64,000 bases of DNA, from the NCBI RefSeq assembly GCF_003885045.1, contig NZ_RHJS01000002.1, forward strand, positions 4,519,302-4,583,301. The letters run 5' to 3'. A model generated the notes under the pieces. That model was given only the letters and a program-made list of their open reading frames with translations. It was not told the DNA's origin and searched no databases. This document shows positions 8,512-17,365 of this stretch, one piece after another (within the stretch, counting starts at the first letter, position 1; every line of letters begins with the position of its first letter). Position numbers and translations under genes: made by a program. Origin of the DNA: Schaedlerella arabinosiphila (GTDB lineage Bacteria > Bacillota > Clostridia > Lachnospirales > Lachnospiraceae).

Positions 8512-8877
8512 AGATTCTGTCAATCCTTTCTATATATAATAAGTTTCTGAATGTAAATCCTGACCGCCGCGCCCTCTTTTCTGCTGTCTGGGGAACTTCG
8601 GCTGTCTTTTGCAAAACAGAATGCACACACGCGGCGGCCTATTCTCCTCCGCCCTGGTATGCCCTGCCGTTTTATATCTTCTAAAGGAAGATATAAAACC
8701 GTGCAAATCAGGCGAAATGCTTCGCTTCGTTAGCACTTTAAATCAATAACGTGCACAAATCGCTTATATACCCGATGCATTTTCCCGAATAATTTACCGT
8801 TATATCCCAAAAACAGTCCGAAAAACCTGTATATCCCACCATTTTTAGGAACTGCTTTTTTTTAATATGGATATTGC
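8512..8877. other. Structured non-coding region where flgC would be expected
   Basis: No reading frame on either strand shows rod-protein signatures. The stretch holds a perfect 13-bp hairpin (8669-8699) and a nested imperfect stem (GTGC...GCAC enclosing GCGAA/TTCGC, about 8701-8736). Neither is followed by a run of T typical of an intrinsic terminator. It separates flgB from fliE inside what is normally one tight flgB-flgC-fliE cluster. Confidence 0.75.
8669..8699. other. Perfect 13-bp inverted repeat between flgB and fliE
   Basis: GTTTTATATCTTC (8669-8681) pairs with GAAGATATAAAAC (8687-8699) around the 5-nt loop TAAAG. The stem is AT-rich and lacks a flanking U-tract in the operon direction. 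It could be an mRNA processing or stabilising hairpin, or a binding site; the sequence alone does not decide. Confidence 0.85.
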
Positions 8878-9270
8878 TTACTGTCCTTTGATCGCAGTCT
8901 GATATCTCTTGATATCGGCCGTCACCGTCTGGAGCAGGTACTGGTAATGAAGGGACGTCCTTGCCATGTCCGCTTCTTCTACGTCAGCGTGGACATTGTT
9001 CTCATCCACTCTTGCGGAAGAATCGTAAGGGGTGTATACAAAGTAATCTGCCCCGGAGATTGCCTGCCGCATCTGTGTGTTGCTCTTTGTCTGGCTGGCC
9101 GCCCGAAGCCTTTTGTCGAAGACTTCTTCAAAGCTGATGTCTTTTTTCTTATAACCCGGAGTATCTACGTTGGCAAGGTTATTCTGAACAACCTCCATCT
9201 TCTTCCACAGATAATCCAAAGACTTATTCGCCATTGACATGGTATTTCCAAAAATGGAATTCCCTAACAT
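8878..9270 (-). CDS. flgB: Flagellar basal-body rod protein FlgB
   Basis: About 130 aa. The motif WKKMEVVQNNLANVDTPGYKKKDISFEEVF is the FlgB form of the rod-protein N-terminus. The C-terminus (EADMARTSLHYQYLLQTVTADIKRYQTAI) gives the partner helix of the D0 domain. FlgB is the most proximal rod subunit. A GTG at 9282 abuts AAGGAA, so the ATG at 9270, 12 nt downstream, is preferred. The next gene in the operon is fliE, not flgC. Confidence 0.95.
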   Translation of the reverse strand: MLGNSIFGNTMSMANKSLDYLWKKMEVVQNNLANVDTPGYKKKDISFEEVFDKRLRAASQTKSNTQMRQAISGADYFVYTPYDSSARVDENNVHADVEEADMARTSLHYQYLLQTVTADIKRYQTAIKGQ

Positions 9271-9665
9271 GATATGTATCACTTCCTTCTTAATTGATAT
9301 GTAAGTTCTTAATGGTGACCGATGATACCGGACTGCCTGTCGGTCTGCCAGAATATTTGAAACATAATTTTGCGCAAACCGACCCTTTATCGTGTTAATG
9401 ATACACCTTATTTTCTCAAAAGTCCAGTTTTTTCATTGATTTTTTATATTAAATATTTACCAGTCAGCCGCTTCTGTTGAGCGGTTTTCAGGCATTTCCT
9501 CTATCGTGTAGAACCCCCGGCATTCATATACTATATATAGGAAATCCGACATTTTTAATTCTTTCCGTACACGGAATAAAATCTGTATGTATCTGCCGCC
9601 GACTCCCTTCATAAAGCAGAATATTTCATCCGGCGGGGCCGCATACCCGTAACGCGGATAAAATA
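9271..9665. other. Intergenic region upstream of flgB
   Basis: About 395 bp between the transglycosylase gene and flgB. It should hold the leader, and perhaps a promoter, of the basal-body operon. An ATAAGG...CGATAA arrangement on the minus strand (about 9385-9410) weakly resembles a sigma-28 promoter, but its spacing is poor. A 71-codon open frame (9457-9672) has no recognisable features and is not called as a gene. Confidence 0.5.
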
Positions 9666-10454
9666 TTACCAAAGGCTGGTGTAGTCGGAATCTGAATCCA
9701 GACTTCCGATGGAACTGCCTTTTCCAAGGCTGCTTACACGGCTCATCATCTGAAGACGCATCATCCCTACAAAATATTCTGCAAGCTGCTGGGTCAGATC
9801 CGTTGCGTCCAGGCTGTTCTTCGCCGTGCCCGCGTTCTTCCTGGTCTGGCTTGCGGATGTGCCTGAAGCGGTGGTGACTGTCTTGCCTGTGCTCAGCTCC
9901 TGCCCCATGTATCCCTTGATACGGCTGATGTAGTTGATGGTCTCCTGAAAGGGAGGCACGCCGCCGTATTTTGCCACGTTGCCGCTGCCGGCATTGTAAG
10001 CGGCCAGGGCAAGATCCACGTCGCCGTTGTACTGCTGCAGCTTCTGGGACAGGTACTTGGCCCCTCCCATGATGTTGCTCCTTGCGTCAAATGCGTTGTC
10101 CACTCCCAAAGCGGCTGCAGTTGAGGGCATGAGCTGCATGACGCCCTGGGCCCCTGCGGAGGAAACCGCGTCTGCGTTGAACCCTGATTCTGCCTTGCCG
10201 ACTGCCATCAGCAGGTTGATAGGTACGTTGTACTTCTCCGCCGCTTCTTCAAAAATCGAATCCATACTCTCAGGCACGCCCATCCTGCCTGCCGCGCTCC
10301 GAAAGGTCTCCCCAAAGCTCAGGCTGTCATCCTGGGTCTTGCCGGAGTACAGGCTGCCGATGGTCTGGCTCTGCGTCCCCAGCGACTGGAGCTGGCCCAG
10401 CACGCTGTTCATATAGGTGTATAGACTCTGGTATACTGAATAATCCATTGCCAT
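9666..10454 (-). CDS. Lytic transglycosylase (SLT domain), probably rod-associated
   Basis: 262 aa. The SLT/goose-lysozyme-like domain spans about residues 65-185: IFEEAAEKYNVPINLLMAVGKAESGF holds the catalytic Glu in AES, followed by GAQGVMQLMPSTAAALGV and ALAAYNAGSGNV. Such enzymes cleave the glycan strand of peptidoglycan to 1,6-anhydro products. No clear signal peptide is visible, which suits export by the flagellar apparatus or another non-Sec route. Lying upstream of flgB, it probably opens the wall for rod passage in place of the muramidase part of FlgJ. That role is inference from context. Confidence 0.9.
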   Translation of the reverse strand: MAMDYSVYQSLYTYMNSVLGQLQSLGTQSQTIGSLYSGKTQDDSLSFGETFRSAAGRMGVPESMDSIFEEAAEKYNVPINLLMAVGKAESGFNADAVSSAGAQGVMQLMPSTAAALGVDNAFDARSNIMGGAKYLSQKLQQYNGDVDLALAAYNAGSGNVAKYGGVPPFQETINYISRIKGYMGQELSTGKTVTTASGTSASQTRKNAGTAKNSLDATDLTQQLAEYFVGMMRLQMMSRVSSLGKGSSIGSLDSDSDYTSLW

Positions 10455-10610
10455 CTTTTTGATCCTCGCTTTTTTAATCTACAGTTCATACTATTGTAGC
10501 ATATAATCTCAACAATGTCATTATGCCATTTTTATTTCCAGTTGAAAAGCTTTTTTTTGAAATTCCAAACAATTTCCAGAAAACTACTTGAAATTATATA
10601 AAAATAGATA

Positions 10611-10639
10611 TTTACATTCCCTTGATTTCGGTATAGAAT
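10611..10639 (+). promoter_or_regulatory. Putative sigma-A-type promoter of the chemoreceptor gene
   Basis: TTTACA (10611-10616) and TAGAAT (10634-10639) are separated by 17 nt, about 57 nt before the GTG start. No sigma-28-like CGATA box was seen here. Confidence 0.5.
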
Positions 10640-10695
10640 AGTCTTAAATACGTATATCTTTACGGCAAAATCTAAATACATAGGAGGGAGTAGAC

Positions 10696-12588
10696 GTGTT
10701 TAAGAATTTAAAGGTGAGAAGCAAATTGCTTGTCTCATTCGGCATTGTCATTATTTTCTATATTATTGCCATTATTGCCTCGTCGATCGGATTGGGCAGT
10801 GTGTTCGGCGGATTGGAGGATTTTTATAATATTCCGTTCCCCATGGTGAAGAGCGCGCTGGAAGCGCAGTCCATCACCCGTGAGATCCAGTTGGACGTAT
10901 ACCGCGCCGTTTCTGTTTCCGGCTCAGAGCTTCAGGCGGTGATCAGCGAGATTGATGCGGCTTCCGCAGAGCGGAATACGGTTATGGAAGAGCTGCATGC
11001 GAATTTCAGCGGCGACGCAGCCCTGCTCAGATCAGTGGAAGAGGCCAATGACGCAACCTCCGCTGCCCGCGAGAAGACGATGGATTATGTCCGTTCAGGC
11101 AATTCCACGGCTGCCATCGAATCAATCAACGGTGATTATCTGGAAGCCGCCAATCATTTTGAGGACACCCTGAACCAGGTCATTGAACAGGCTGAGAAGA
11201 ATGCGGCTGAATATTACCAGAACGGTACGACGACCAAGCGGATCTGTACGATCATTTTATACGGTCTTGCGCTGGTCAGCATTATTTTTACCGTATTCCT
11301 TGTATTTTCCATTGTCAAGGGACTTACCCGTCCGATCCTGGAGATCGAGGATGCCATCAAGGCGATGGCGAAGGGCGATATGAGCAGCCAGGTTACATAT
11401 AAGTCCAAAGATGAGCTCGGCGACCTTGCGGAGAACCTTCGTTTTGTACTGACCACCCTGTCCAGCTACATCGGCCATATCTGTGAACGGATGGATTCCC
11501 TGGCAACAGGCGACCTGACGGTGGAGATGGATATGGATTATCTGGGTGAGTTTGAATCAATCCGTCACTCCGGCAATAAGATCATCAGCGCTCTGAATGA
11601 TACGCTTGGACAGCTTCAGCAGGCGTCCGAGCAGGTGGCGAACGGTTCCGAACAGGTATCCAGCGGCGCTCAGGCGCTCAGCCAGGGTGCTACGGAGCAG
11701 GCAAGCTCTGTAGAAGAGCTGGCGGCAACTCTTGGAGAACTGTCCAACCAGGTCAACGATACGGCTGCCAATTCCCGTGACGTCAACCAGTTGATCTCCG
11801 ATACAGCGAAAGAGATCAACAACAGTAAGCTTAAGATGGAATCCATGGTCCGCGCTATGAGCAATATCAACGAGTGCTCCAGCGAGATCGAGAAGATCAT
11901 CAAGACCATCGAAGATATCGCGTTCCAGACCAATATCCTTGCATTGAATGCCGCAGTTGAGGCCGCCCGTGCAGGTGAGGCCGGCAAGGGATTCGCGGTT
12001 GTTGCCGATGAGGTGCGCAGCCTTGCATCCAAGAGCCAGGAAGCTGCAAAGAATACCACCGTTCTGATCAACAATTCGCTGAATGCGGTTTCCGAAGGAA
12101 GCCAGATCGCAACCGATACCCAGAGCTCGCTGCTCAAGGTTGTGGACAGCGCGGATAAGATCGCGGAGAACATGGCGAAGATCACCGAATCTGCGGATCT
12201 GCAGGCGGAAGGCATTTCCCAGGTTACCCAGGGAATCGACCAGATTTCTTCCGTTATCCAGACCAACTCCGCTACCGCAGAGGAAAGCGCGGCAGCCAGC
12301 GAAGAGCTGTTCAGCCAGTCCAGCCTGCTCAAAAGCTTGGTCGGCCGCTTCCGCCTGAAGGGCAGAAGCAGTTCCATGGCAAGCCAGCCCGCAGTATCCG
12401 AGCCGGCGGCAGTGGAATCCTATGACAGTAATGTGTACGACGGCGGGTCATTTGACAGCGGGTCTTATGATATGAGCTATGATGATTCCGACAGCTTTGG
12501 TGGTGCGGCGGATACTTCATACAGCGCGCCGAGCAGCAGTAATAAGAGCTATAGTAATGAAGTGATTTATGATGGGGCGAAGTATTGA
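10696..12588 (+). CDS. Methyl-accepting chemotaxis protein
   Basis: 630 aa, start GTG at 10696 with AGGAGGGAG 5 nt upstream. Membrane segment 1 is at about residues 10-35. A sensory domain of about 150 residues resembles the four-helix-bundle class. Membrane segment 2 is at about residues 180-205 (IILYGLALVSIIFTVFLVFSIV). A HAMP linker follows, then the cytoplasmic signalling bundle with the hairpin tip EIEKIIKTIEDIAFQTNILALNAAVEAARAGEAGKGFAVVADEVRSLA, which binds CheA and CheW. The last ~75 residues are a Ser/Asp/Tyr-rich tail after the methylation helices. It sits divergently from the flagellar operon. The ligand cannot be predicted. Confidence 0.96.
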   Translation: MFKNLKVRSKLLVSFGIVIIFYIIAIIASSIGLGSVFGGLEDFYNIPFPMVKSALEAQSITREIQLDVYRAVSVSGSELQAVISEIDAASAERNTVMEELHANFSGDAALLRSVEEANDATSAAREKTMDYVRSGNSTAAIESINGDYLEAANHFEDTLNQVIEQAEKNAAEYYQNGTTTKRICTIILYGLALVSIIFTVFLVFSIVKGLTRPILEIEDAIKAMAKGDMSSQVTYKSKDELGDLAENLRFVLTTLSSYIGHICERMDSLATGDLTVEMDMDYLGEFESIRHSGNKIISALNDTLGQLQQASEQVANGSEQVSSGAQALSQGATEQASSVEELAATLGELSNQVNDTAANSRDVNQLISDTAKEINNSKLKMESMVRAMSNINECSSEIEKIIKTIEDIAFQTNILALNAAVEAARAGEAGKGFAVVADEVRSLASKSQEAAKNTTVLINNSLNAVSEGSQIATDTQSSLLKVVDSADKIAENMAKITESADLQAEGISQVTQGIDQISSVIQTNSATAEESAAASEELFSQSSLLKSLVGRFRLKGRSSSMASQPAVSEPAAVESYDSNVYDGGSFDSGSYDMSYDDSDSFGGAADTSYSAPSSSNKSYSNEVIYDGAKY

Positions 12589-12671
12589 TTGATGAATAGG
12601 TGAGCAGGTTTCCCGGGCGTGGGATGTTGTCCTGGATCTGCGGATTGATTGTTTTAAGATATGAAAAAGAG

Positions 12672-12715
12672 TCAGCCTCCGGCAGAAGAAAAACTGCGGG
12701 GGCTGATTGTTTTTT
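12672..12715 (+). terminator. Intrinsic terminator after the chemoreceptor gene
   Basis: TCAGCCTCCGGCAG pairs, with one bulge and one G-U pair, with CTGCGGGGGCTGA, followed by a T-rich tail (TTGTTTTTT). It lies 84 bp after the chemoreceptor stop codon. Confidence 0.85.
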
Positions 12716-12757
12716 ACAGCTATTTGAATCTGCACAGTTGACAAGGAGGAACAAAAA

Positions 12758-13828
12758 TTGAAAACCATTGGACTGGTTATGATTGTGAAAAATGAAGGCC
12801 GGAGTCTGGAAAAGTGCCTGTCCCGTATCAAGCAGCTTGTCGATGAGATTTACATTACAGATACCGGCTCTACGGATAACACGCTTGAGATTGCCGAAAA
12901 GTATCATGCGCACGTGTCTCGTTTCGTATGGAAAAATGATTTTTCCGCCGCAAGGAATTTCGCTCTTTCGCAGTCGTCATGTGACTGGAACCTGGTGCTG
13001 GATGCAGATGAATATCTGGTTTCCGGAAAGCGGAAAGATCTGCAGAGCTTTATTGAAAAAGGCGGCTTTGTGGGCGCCATCCAGCGGCATGACAGCTATA
13101 AAGAGGAAAACGGAGAGCTCAGCAGGAGTATCGCCTACATTACCCGCCTGCTCCCCCGAGATACCTGGTTTGAGGGACGAATCCATGAGCAGGTCGTAAG
13201 CCCTCTTCCAATTGCCCCGCTTCCTCTGGTGTTTGACCATGACGGATATCTTCAGGAGGGAAAAGGCGAACGGAACCTGGAAATTCTTCTGGATGAACTT
13301 CGGGAAGATCCGGAAGATCCCTACATACTGTACCAGGCAGCGCGCACCCTTTGGCTGATGAAGGATTATGCCCGGGCAGACGGATATTTCGAGAATTTTT
13401 ATCGCTTTGTTCCCGATTCTGGTACAGGATACCGTACAAGCGGCGTGATTTCTTACATATATAATCTGATGGGATTAAAAAAATATGAAACAGGATTCAA
13501 GATCATTAAGAATGAAGCGGAACGTCTGGCGTCTTATGCGGATTATCATTTCGCATGCGGAACATTTTATACGCAGGCAATCTTTTCGGATGTGCAGCGT
13601 TATGTCAATTATCTTCCGCGTATTGAAAGTTCTTATATGCGCTGCCTTGAGATTGGAGAGGTTCCTGAACATGAAGGCGTGTATGGAAACGGCTCTTTTA
13701 AGGCGGCTTATAACCTGGGAGTATGGTACGAAGTGAATGGGGATGTAAAAAAGGCGCTGAATTATTACAGGAAGGCGCAAAGCAAGGGGTATCAGTTGGC
13801 GAAGGAACGGATTAAGAAATTGATGTAA
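12758..13828 (+). CDS. GT2 glycosyltransferase with C-terminal repeats
   Basis: 356 aa. The N-terminus (VMIVKNEGRSLEKCL, then ITDTGSTDNTLEIAEKYHAHVSRFVWKNDFSAARNFAL and LVLDADEYL) is a GT-A fold GT2 domain. The DAD-E segment corresponds to the metal/nucleotide-sugar site. The C-terminal ~180 residues contain helical repeats of TPR type, ending YYRKAQSKGYQLAKERI. The start is TTG at 12758, with AAGGAGG 8 nt upstream; no ATG fits. It is shorter than the flagellin-linked enzymes and is set apart by terminators on both sides. Flagellin or surface-glycan modification is likely from context. Confidence 0.85.
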   Translation: MKTIGLVMIVKNEGRSLEKCLSRIKQLVDEIYITDTGSTDNTLEIAEKYHAHVSRFVWKNDFSAARNFALSQSSCDWNLVLDADEYLVSGKRKDLQSFIEKGGFVGAIQRHDSYKEENGELSRSIAYITRLLPRDTWFEGRIHEQVVSPLPIAPLPLVFDHDGYLQEGKGERNLEILLDELREDPEDPYILYQAARTLWLMKDYARADGYFENFYRFVPDSGTGYRTSGVISYIYNLMGLKKYETGFKIIKNEAERLASYADYHFACGTFYTQAIFSDVQRYVNYLPRIESSYMRCLEIGEVPEHEGVYGNGSFKAAYNLGVWYEVNGDVKKALNYYRKAQSKGYQLAKERIKKLM

Positions 13829-13851
13829 TCTGTTCTCCCCATAGAAATTTT

Positions 13852-13884
13852 CAGCTCATAGCAGTATAGTACCGCTATGAGCTG
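13852..13884. terminator. Bidirectional hairpin between convergent genes
   Basis: Perfect 11-bp stem CAGCTCATAGC / GCTATGAGCTG with an 11-nt loop, placed between the convergent glycosyltransferase and methyltransferase genes. The U-tracts are weak on both sides, so termination efficiency is uncertain. Confidence 0.65.
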
Positions 13885-13935
13885 TTCAGCGTTGTATGAG
13901 ATTTTTATGGAAACAGATTCCATATTTTCAAATTG

Positions 13936-15210
13936 TTACTTTGCATGGCGAACAAACAATTCCATTGAGCCATTATACCGGGTGCTCATCTCATAATGTA
14001 CAATTTCAAGCTGTATTGTTTTCAATAGAGCTTCCAAGGTTTCATAGGAAACATATGTATAATGGTTCAGTTCATGCCACATGCAATGGGCAAAATTCTG
14101 CATTCTCGCATATGCGCAATTATAATTCGGTGTTGAAATCCACAGCACACCGCCGTCTGCCAGCATCTTTTTTGCCTTCTTTAAAACCTCTACAGGATGG
14201 ATCACATGTTCCAGCACATCCCCCATGACAATGACATCATATTGCTTTTCCGCCTCATAATCTGTAATATCACACCATTTGATATCTACTCCCAAAGCCA
14301 GGGAAATCCGTTCACTGTCTTCACGGCAGATTTCAACAGCCTCCGCATGATAGCCAAATTCCAAGGCCACCGCAAGCATCTCCCCTGTACCAACTCCGAT
14401 TTCAAGATACTCCTTCCCGGGAGTCATCCTCTTAAACTGTTGGAATATCTGGTTATAAGTCGCAAGAGCAAATTTGTTCTCCAGAATTATATTACTTCTA
14501 CCGCTCGTATAATGTCCATTGATTGCTCCAACTTTATCCTTTGGAAAATTGTATGTAAAATAATTCCCGCAGCGGTCACATTTCATCCAGAGCTTTGCAG
14601 GCGGAAAGACGGGATTGTTTTCCAACTTCAGAACCTGCGGTGAGCAGTAATAAGGAATAATATCCCTGTCTTTGCCCCCGCAGAATGGGCATTCATCGGT
14701 GATCTGCTCTTCTGCAGCCGCTCCTTCATAGCGGTATGCAACACCAAGAATACCGGCCAGATCAGGATGAATCGTAAACGCGGTTTTTGTCAGTTCATAA
14801 CAGCGCATCGGCTCCTCTGTTATATACTGCTGCGCACATGCATATACCCCCACAGAAGTCACTTCCGGGCCAAAATTACCATTTAAAAAGAACTCCAAAG
14901 CCCGATTCAGATCTTCGCATGAGAAATATTCCCTCACTATCCCACGTTCCTCATACAGCTTTACAGCCATATAAGAAGCAAAAATACCTGCGGCATAAGC
15001 CAGCCACTGCTGCTTTTCCTCTTCTGACAGATTGTTTTCAGACAATGCGTTCAGCATGACAGTTGATTGTTCGACATAGCTGTTTTTATCATTTACAATT
15101 TCGTAAATTGTTTTATACAGTTCCAGTATTTTTATATTATTATCGTTGGAGTTCAAAGTGGGATTTTTCTGTTCTTCTATTGCCTGTAGTATACTTATCA
15201 TCTGATCCAT
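13936..15210 (-). CDS. Zinc-ribbon class I SAM-dependent methyltransferase
   Basis: 424 aa. The first ~170 residues are helical with no recognised domain. A four-cysteine zinc-binding segment follows (CPFCGGKD...MKCDRCGNYF, about residues 195-240), then a Rossmann methyltransferase domain. In that domain YLEIGVGTGEMLAVALEFG is motif I for SAM binding, DVIVMGDVLEHVIHPVEVLKKAKKMLADGGVLWISTPN holds motifs II and III, and a YVSYETLEALL segment follows. Lying at the end of flagellin cassette 1, it may methylate a flagellin-linked sugar. That substrate is inference. Confidence 0.82.
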   Translation of the reverse strand: MDQMISILQAIEEQKNPTLNSNDNNIKILELYKTIYEIVNDKNSYVEQSTVMLNALSENNLSEEEKQQWLAYAAGIFASYMAVKLYEERGIVREYFSCEDLNRALEFFLNGNFGPEVTSVGVYACAQQYITEEPMRCYELTKTAFTIHPDLAGILGVAYRYEGAAAEEQITDECPFCGGKDRDIIPYYCSPQVLKLENNPVFPPAKLWMKCDRCGNYFTYNFPKDKVGAINGHYTSGRSNIILENKFALATYNQIFQQFKRMTPGKEYLEIGVGTGEMLAVALEFGYHAEAVEICREDSERISLALGVDIKWCDITDYEAEKQYDVIVMGDVLEHVIHPVEVLKKAKKMLADGGVLWISTPNYNCAYARMQNFAHCMWHELNHYTYVSYETLEALLKTIQLEIVHYEMSTRYNGSMELFVRHAK

Positions 15211-15328
15211 TCTGGAATTTTCCTCTTTTCTAAATTAGATACATGTTTATTTTTATCTGTCATATTATAGCATGTATCAGATCCAAAATCCAGTCTGTAT
15301 CATCAAACAAATCTTCATATGGTTCTTC

Positions 15329-17365
15329 TCATCCGCCATGCTCCAGTGTTCCGCAGCGCAGGATTTCCTGTTTCATACATAATACTTCTAAATCGTTCGG
15401 CAGCAATGAGACAAGCTGCGCCATTACGCTATAAGCTTCTTCCCATTGTCCTTTTTCCATCAGCCCATGGAGCACCTGCTTTACCTGGCCGCCAAGAACT
15501 ATGAACTCTTCCGGGACGGCCTGCCCGGAGGAGCAGATCTGTTCCTCCAGTGACTGTAATAGCTGATTGACTGCAGCAGACATACGCGGATAAACTTGGA
15601 CTGCTGCTTTCAGAAGCGAAATGCTACCAGCCAAATCCCCATGATTGATGATAGATAACGCGTCTCTTACTATTACCGCAAATCTATACTGCGAAGGAAT
15701 GGCATATGTTTCCGGGTCTGCAAGCACCTCCGATCGGTATAATGTCTCCGCATCAGTAAGCACGCTCTCACAATATTGTTCCAGAAGCACTGCCGGACGA
15801 GCAGGTTCCAAAAGTTCGCTGGTAAGAAGCCTTTCTAAATAGCACTGTTCTAATTTCCGGGAATAAAACGGGTATTCTTCTAATAGCGGCTTTATCATCC
15901 TGTAAAATTCTTCCAGTGCTTTTATTTCTTTTTTCAGCGCAACTGCAGCGGCATATTCGCTCCAGGCCTCCGGGCCCATCCGGTTCATCAGTATGTTCAG
16001 TGAAAAGCCATTTCGCACTGCGATTTCGATCAGTTCCCACTGAAATCCTGAAGGGCAGTTTTCTGCACAGGTGGTCCATAAATTTTCCGCACACAGCATA
16101 TCTCCGTATTTTTCTGCATAGAGAGTCTTTTGGAGACATACATAGAGGTTTTCCGTAGGAAGAGTATTATATCCGGCTAAAATCCCATCATTCATATGAG
16201 AATATTTCTTCTTCCATTCTTCCAGGCGTGGATACAGGTGAGAAATCCTGTTTTCCTCATCCCAGGGAAGCCAGGACAGGATATCGCAAGCGGACTCCAT
16301 ATCATCTGTTTCTGCCGAAAAGAACAACCCCTCCACATAAACTGGTATTTCTTCTTCTGCAGCTTTATCCATAGTCACTCCGACAGCCCTCTGTCTCAGT
16401 GCTGCATCCGGGTCCTTTCGAAGTTCTGAAAGTTTTTCATGAAAGAGCCGGACATACTTCATCCCTTTACGGTATTCCTTCAAGTCGCGGCAGCATGCAA
16501 CAAGAGTAACACACAAATGAACTGCAGCAACTTCCAGCGTCCGCGGCAAGCGCAAAATCCGCTCGGCTTCTTTTATGGCAAGTTGTAAATCCCCGGTATA
16601 CGAAATCAGCAGGGGAAGGTTGACCTGAAGCCATAATTCGTAATTGTAGATTCTTTTTTCTTTCTGCGCAGATTCAAGTCCTTTCCGGCAATATGTAACC
16701 GCGTTTTCATATTCTCCAATGCTCCTGTATTCCTGTGCAGCCTGCATACAGTGCTGCGGCGAATCCGGCTCTTTCCGAAGCATTTCCAAAAGTATCGGAA
16801 GGTTCCTGCTGGTCTTTGTATCCTTCCGGTCTGTTTTGGCTTTCCTGGCATATCCAAAATGATGCGCAAAAACCCTTAATTTCTTATTGGGCTCTTCAAA
16901 CGGTTCCAGATTCTCATGTATTGGGAAAATAAATTCCGTTTTAGGAGTCAGGCGGCACATCCTGCCGACATCTGTATCTGTATATCGTTTTCCCTCCAGG
17001 TCCAGATAATTGCGTACAACATAAAATCCTGAATTGTATCTCTGGTATTCGCCGCTTTTAAAAAACTGGATAATCTCTGCCGTATCATCAAACCACTCAT
17101 CATCATCCAGATACATAAACCACTCCCCCTTGGCTTCCTTCAGCCCGGCATTGCGTGCTTTTGAAAAATCATTACACCATGTGAAGGGGATGATCTGTGA
17201 AGTATATTGCCGCAGGAGTTCCAGAGTCTCTTCATTTTTTCCTGTAAAAACAGCAATCAGCTCACTGTCCAGTTCCCTCAGAAGCGGCTTTATAGAAGCC
17301 AAACACTTCCCAAGTGTCTCCATCCTGTCTGATACGAGTAAAGAAATTGAAAGCTGTATATTCAT
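15329..17365 (-). CDS. Flagellin-cassette GT2 glycosyltransferase (cassette 1, second enzyme)
   Basis: 678 aa. The N-terminal ~160 residues form a GT2 domain: NIQLSISLLVSDRMETLGKCLAS, then IPFTWCNDFSKARNAGLKEAKGEWFMYLDDDEWFDD, where DDD-E is the nucleotide-sugar/metal motif. The rest is alpha-helical and repeat-like (YRSIGEYENAVTYCRKGLE), consistent with TPR repeats that could hold a protein substrate. Its ATG overlaps the stop codon of the preceding enzyme (ATGA), so the two are probably translationally coupled. It is a close paralogue of the gene at 35702-37744. Being downstream of flagellin 1 suggests flagellin O-glycosylation. Confidence 0.85.
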   Translation of the reverse strand: MNIQLSISLLVSDRMETLGKCLASIKPLLRELDSELIAVFTGKNEETLELLRQYTSQIIPFTWCNDFSKARNAGLKEAKGEWFMYLDDDEWFDDTAEIIQFFKSGEYQRYNSGFYVVRNYLDLEGKRYTDTDVGRMCRLTPKTEFIFPIHENLEPFEEPNKKLRVFAHHFGYARKAKTDRKDTKTSRNLPILLEMLRKEPDSPQHCMQAAQEYRSIGEYENAVTYCRKGLESAQKEKRIYNYELWLQVNLPLLISYTGDLQLAIKEAERILRLPRTLEVAAVHLCVTLVACCRDLKEYRKGMKYVRLFHEKLSELRKDPDAALRQRAVGVTMDKAAEEEIPVYVEGLFFSAETDDMESACDILSWLPWDEENRISHLYPRLEEWKKKYSHMNDGILAGYNTLPTENLYVCLQKTLYAEKYGDMLCAENLWTTCAENCPSGFQWELIEIAVRNGFSLNILMNRMGPEAWSEYAAAVALKKEIKALEEFYRMIKPLLEEYPFYSRKLEQCYLERLLTSELLEPARPAVLLEQYCESVLTDAETLYRSEVLADPETYAIPSQYRFAVIVRDALSIINHGDLAGSISLLKAAVQVYPRMSAAVNQLLQSLEEQICSSGQAVPEEFIVLGGQVKQVLHGLMEKGQWEEAYSVMAQLVSLLPNDLEVLCMKQEILRCGTLEHGG

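Noticed and set aside
8530..8736. Degenerate flgC
   Set aside because: I looked for the NNIANVNT-type rod motif and the C-terminal helix in all frames of 8512-8877 and found neither, so it is not called even as a pseudogene.
9271..9665. c-di-GMP (GEMM) riboswitch upstream of flgB
   Set aside because: Known upstream of flagellar operons in some Clostridia, but the conserved riboswitch core was not found on either strand here.
9457..9672. Small gene between the transglycosylase and flgB
   Set aside because: 71 codons with no ribosome site, motif or coding bias that I can see, and it overlaps the end of the transglycosylase gene. Left as intergenic.
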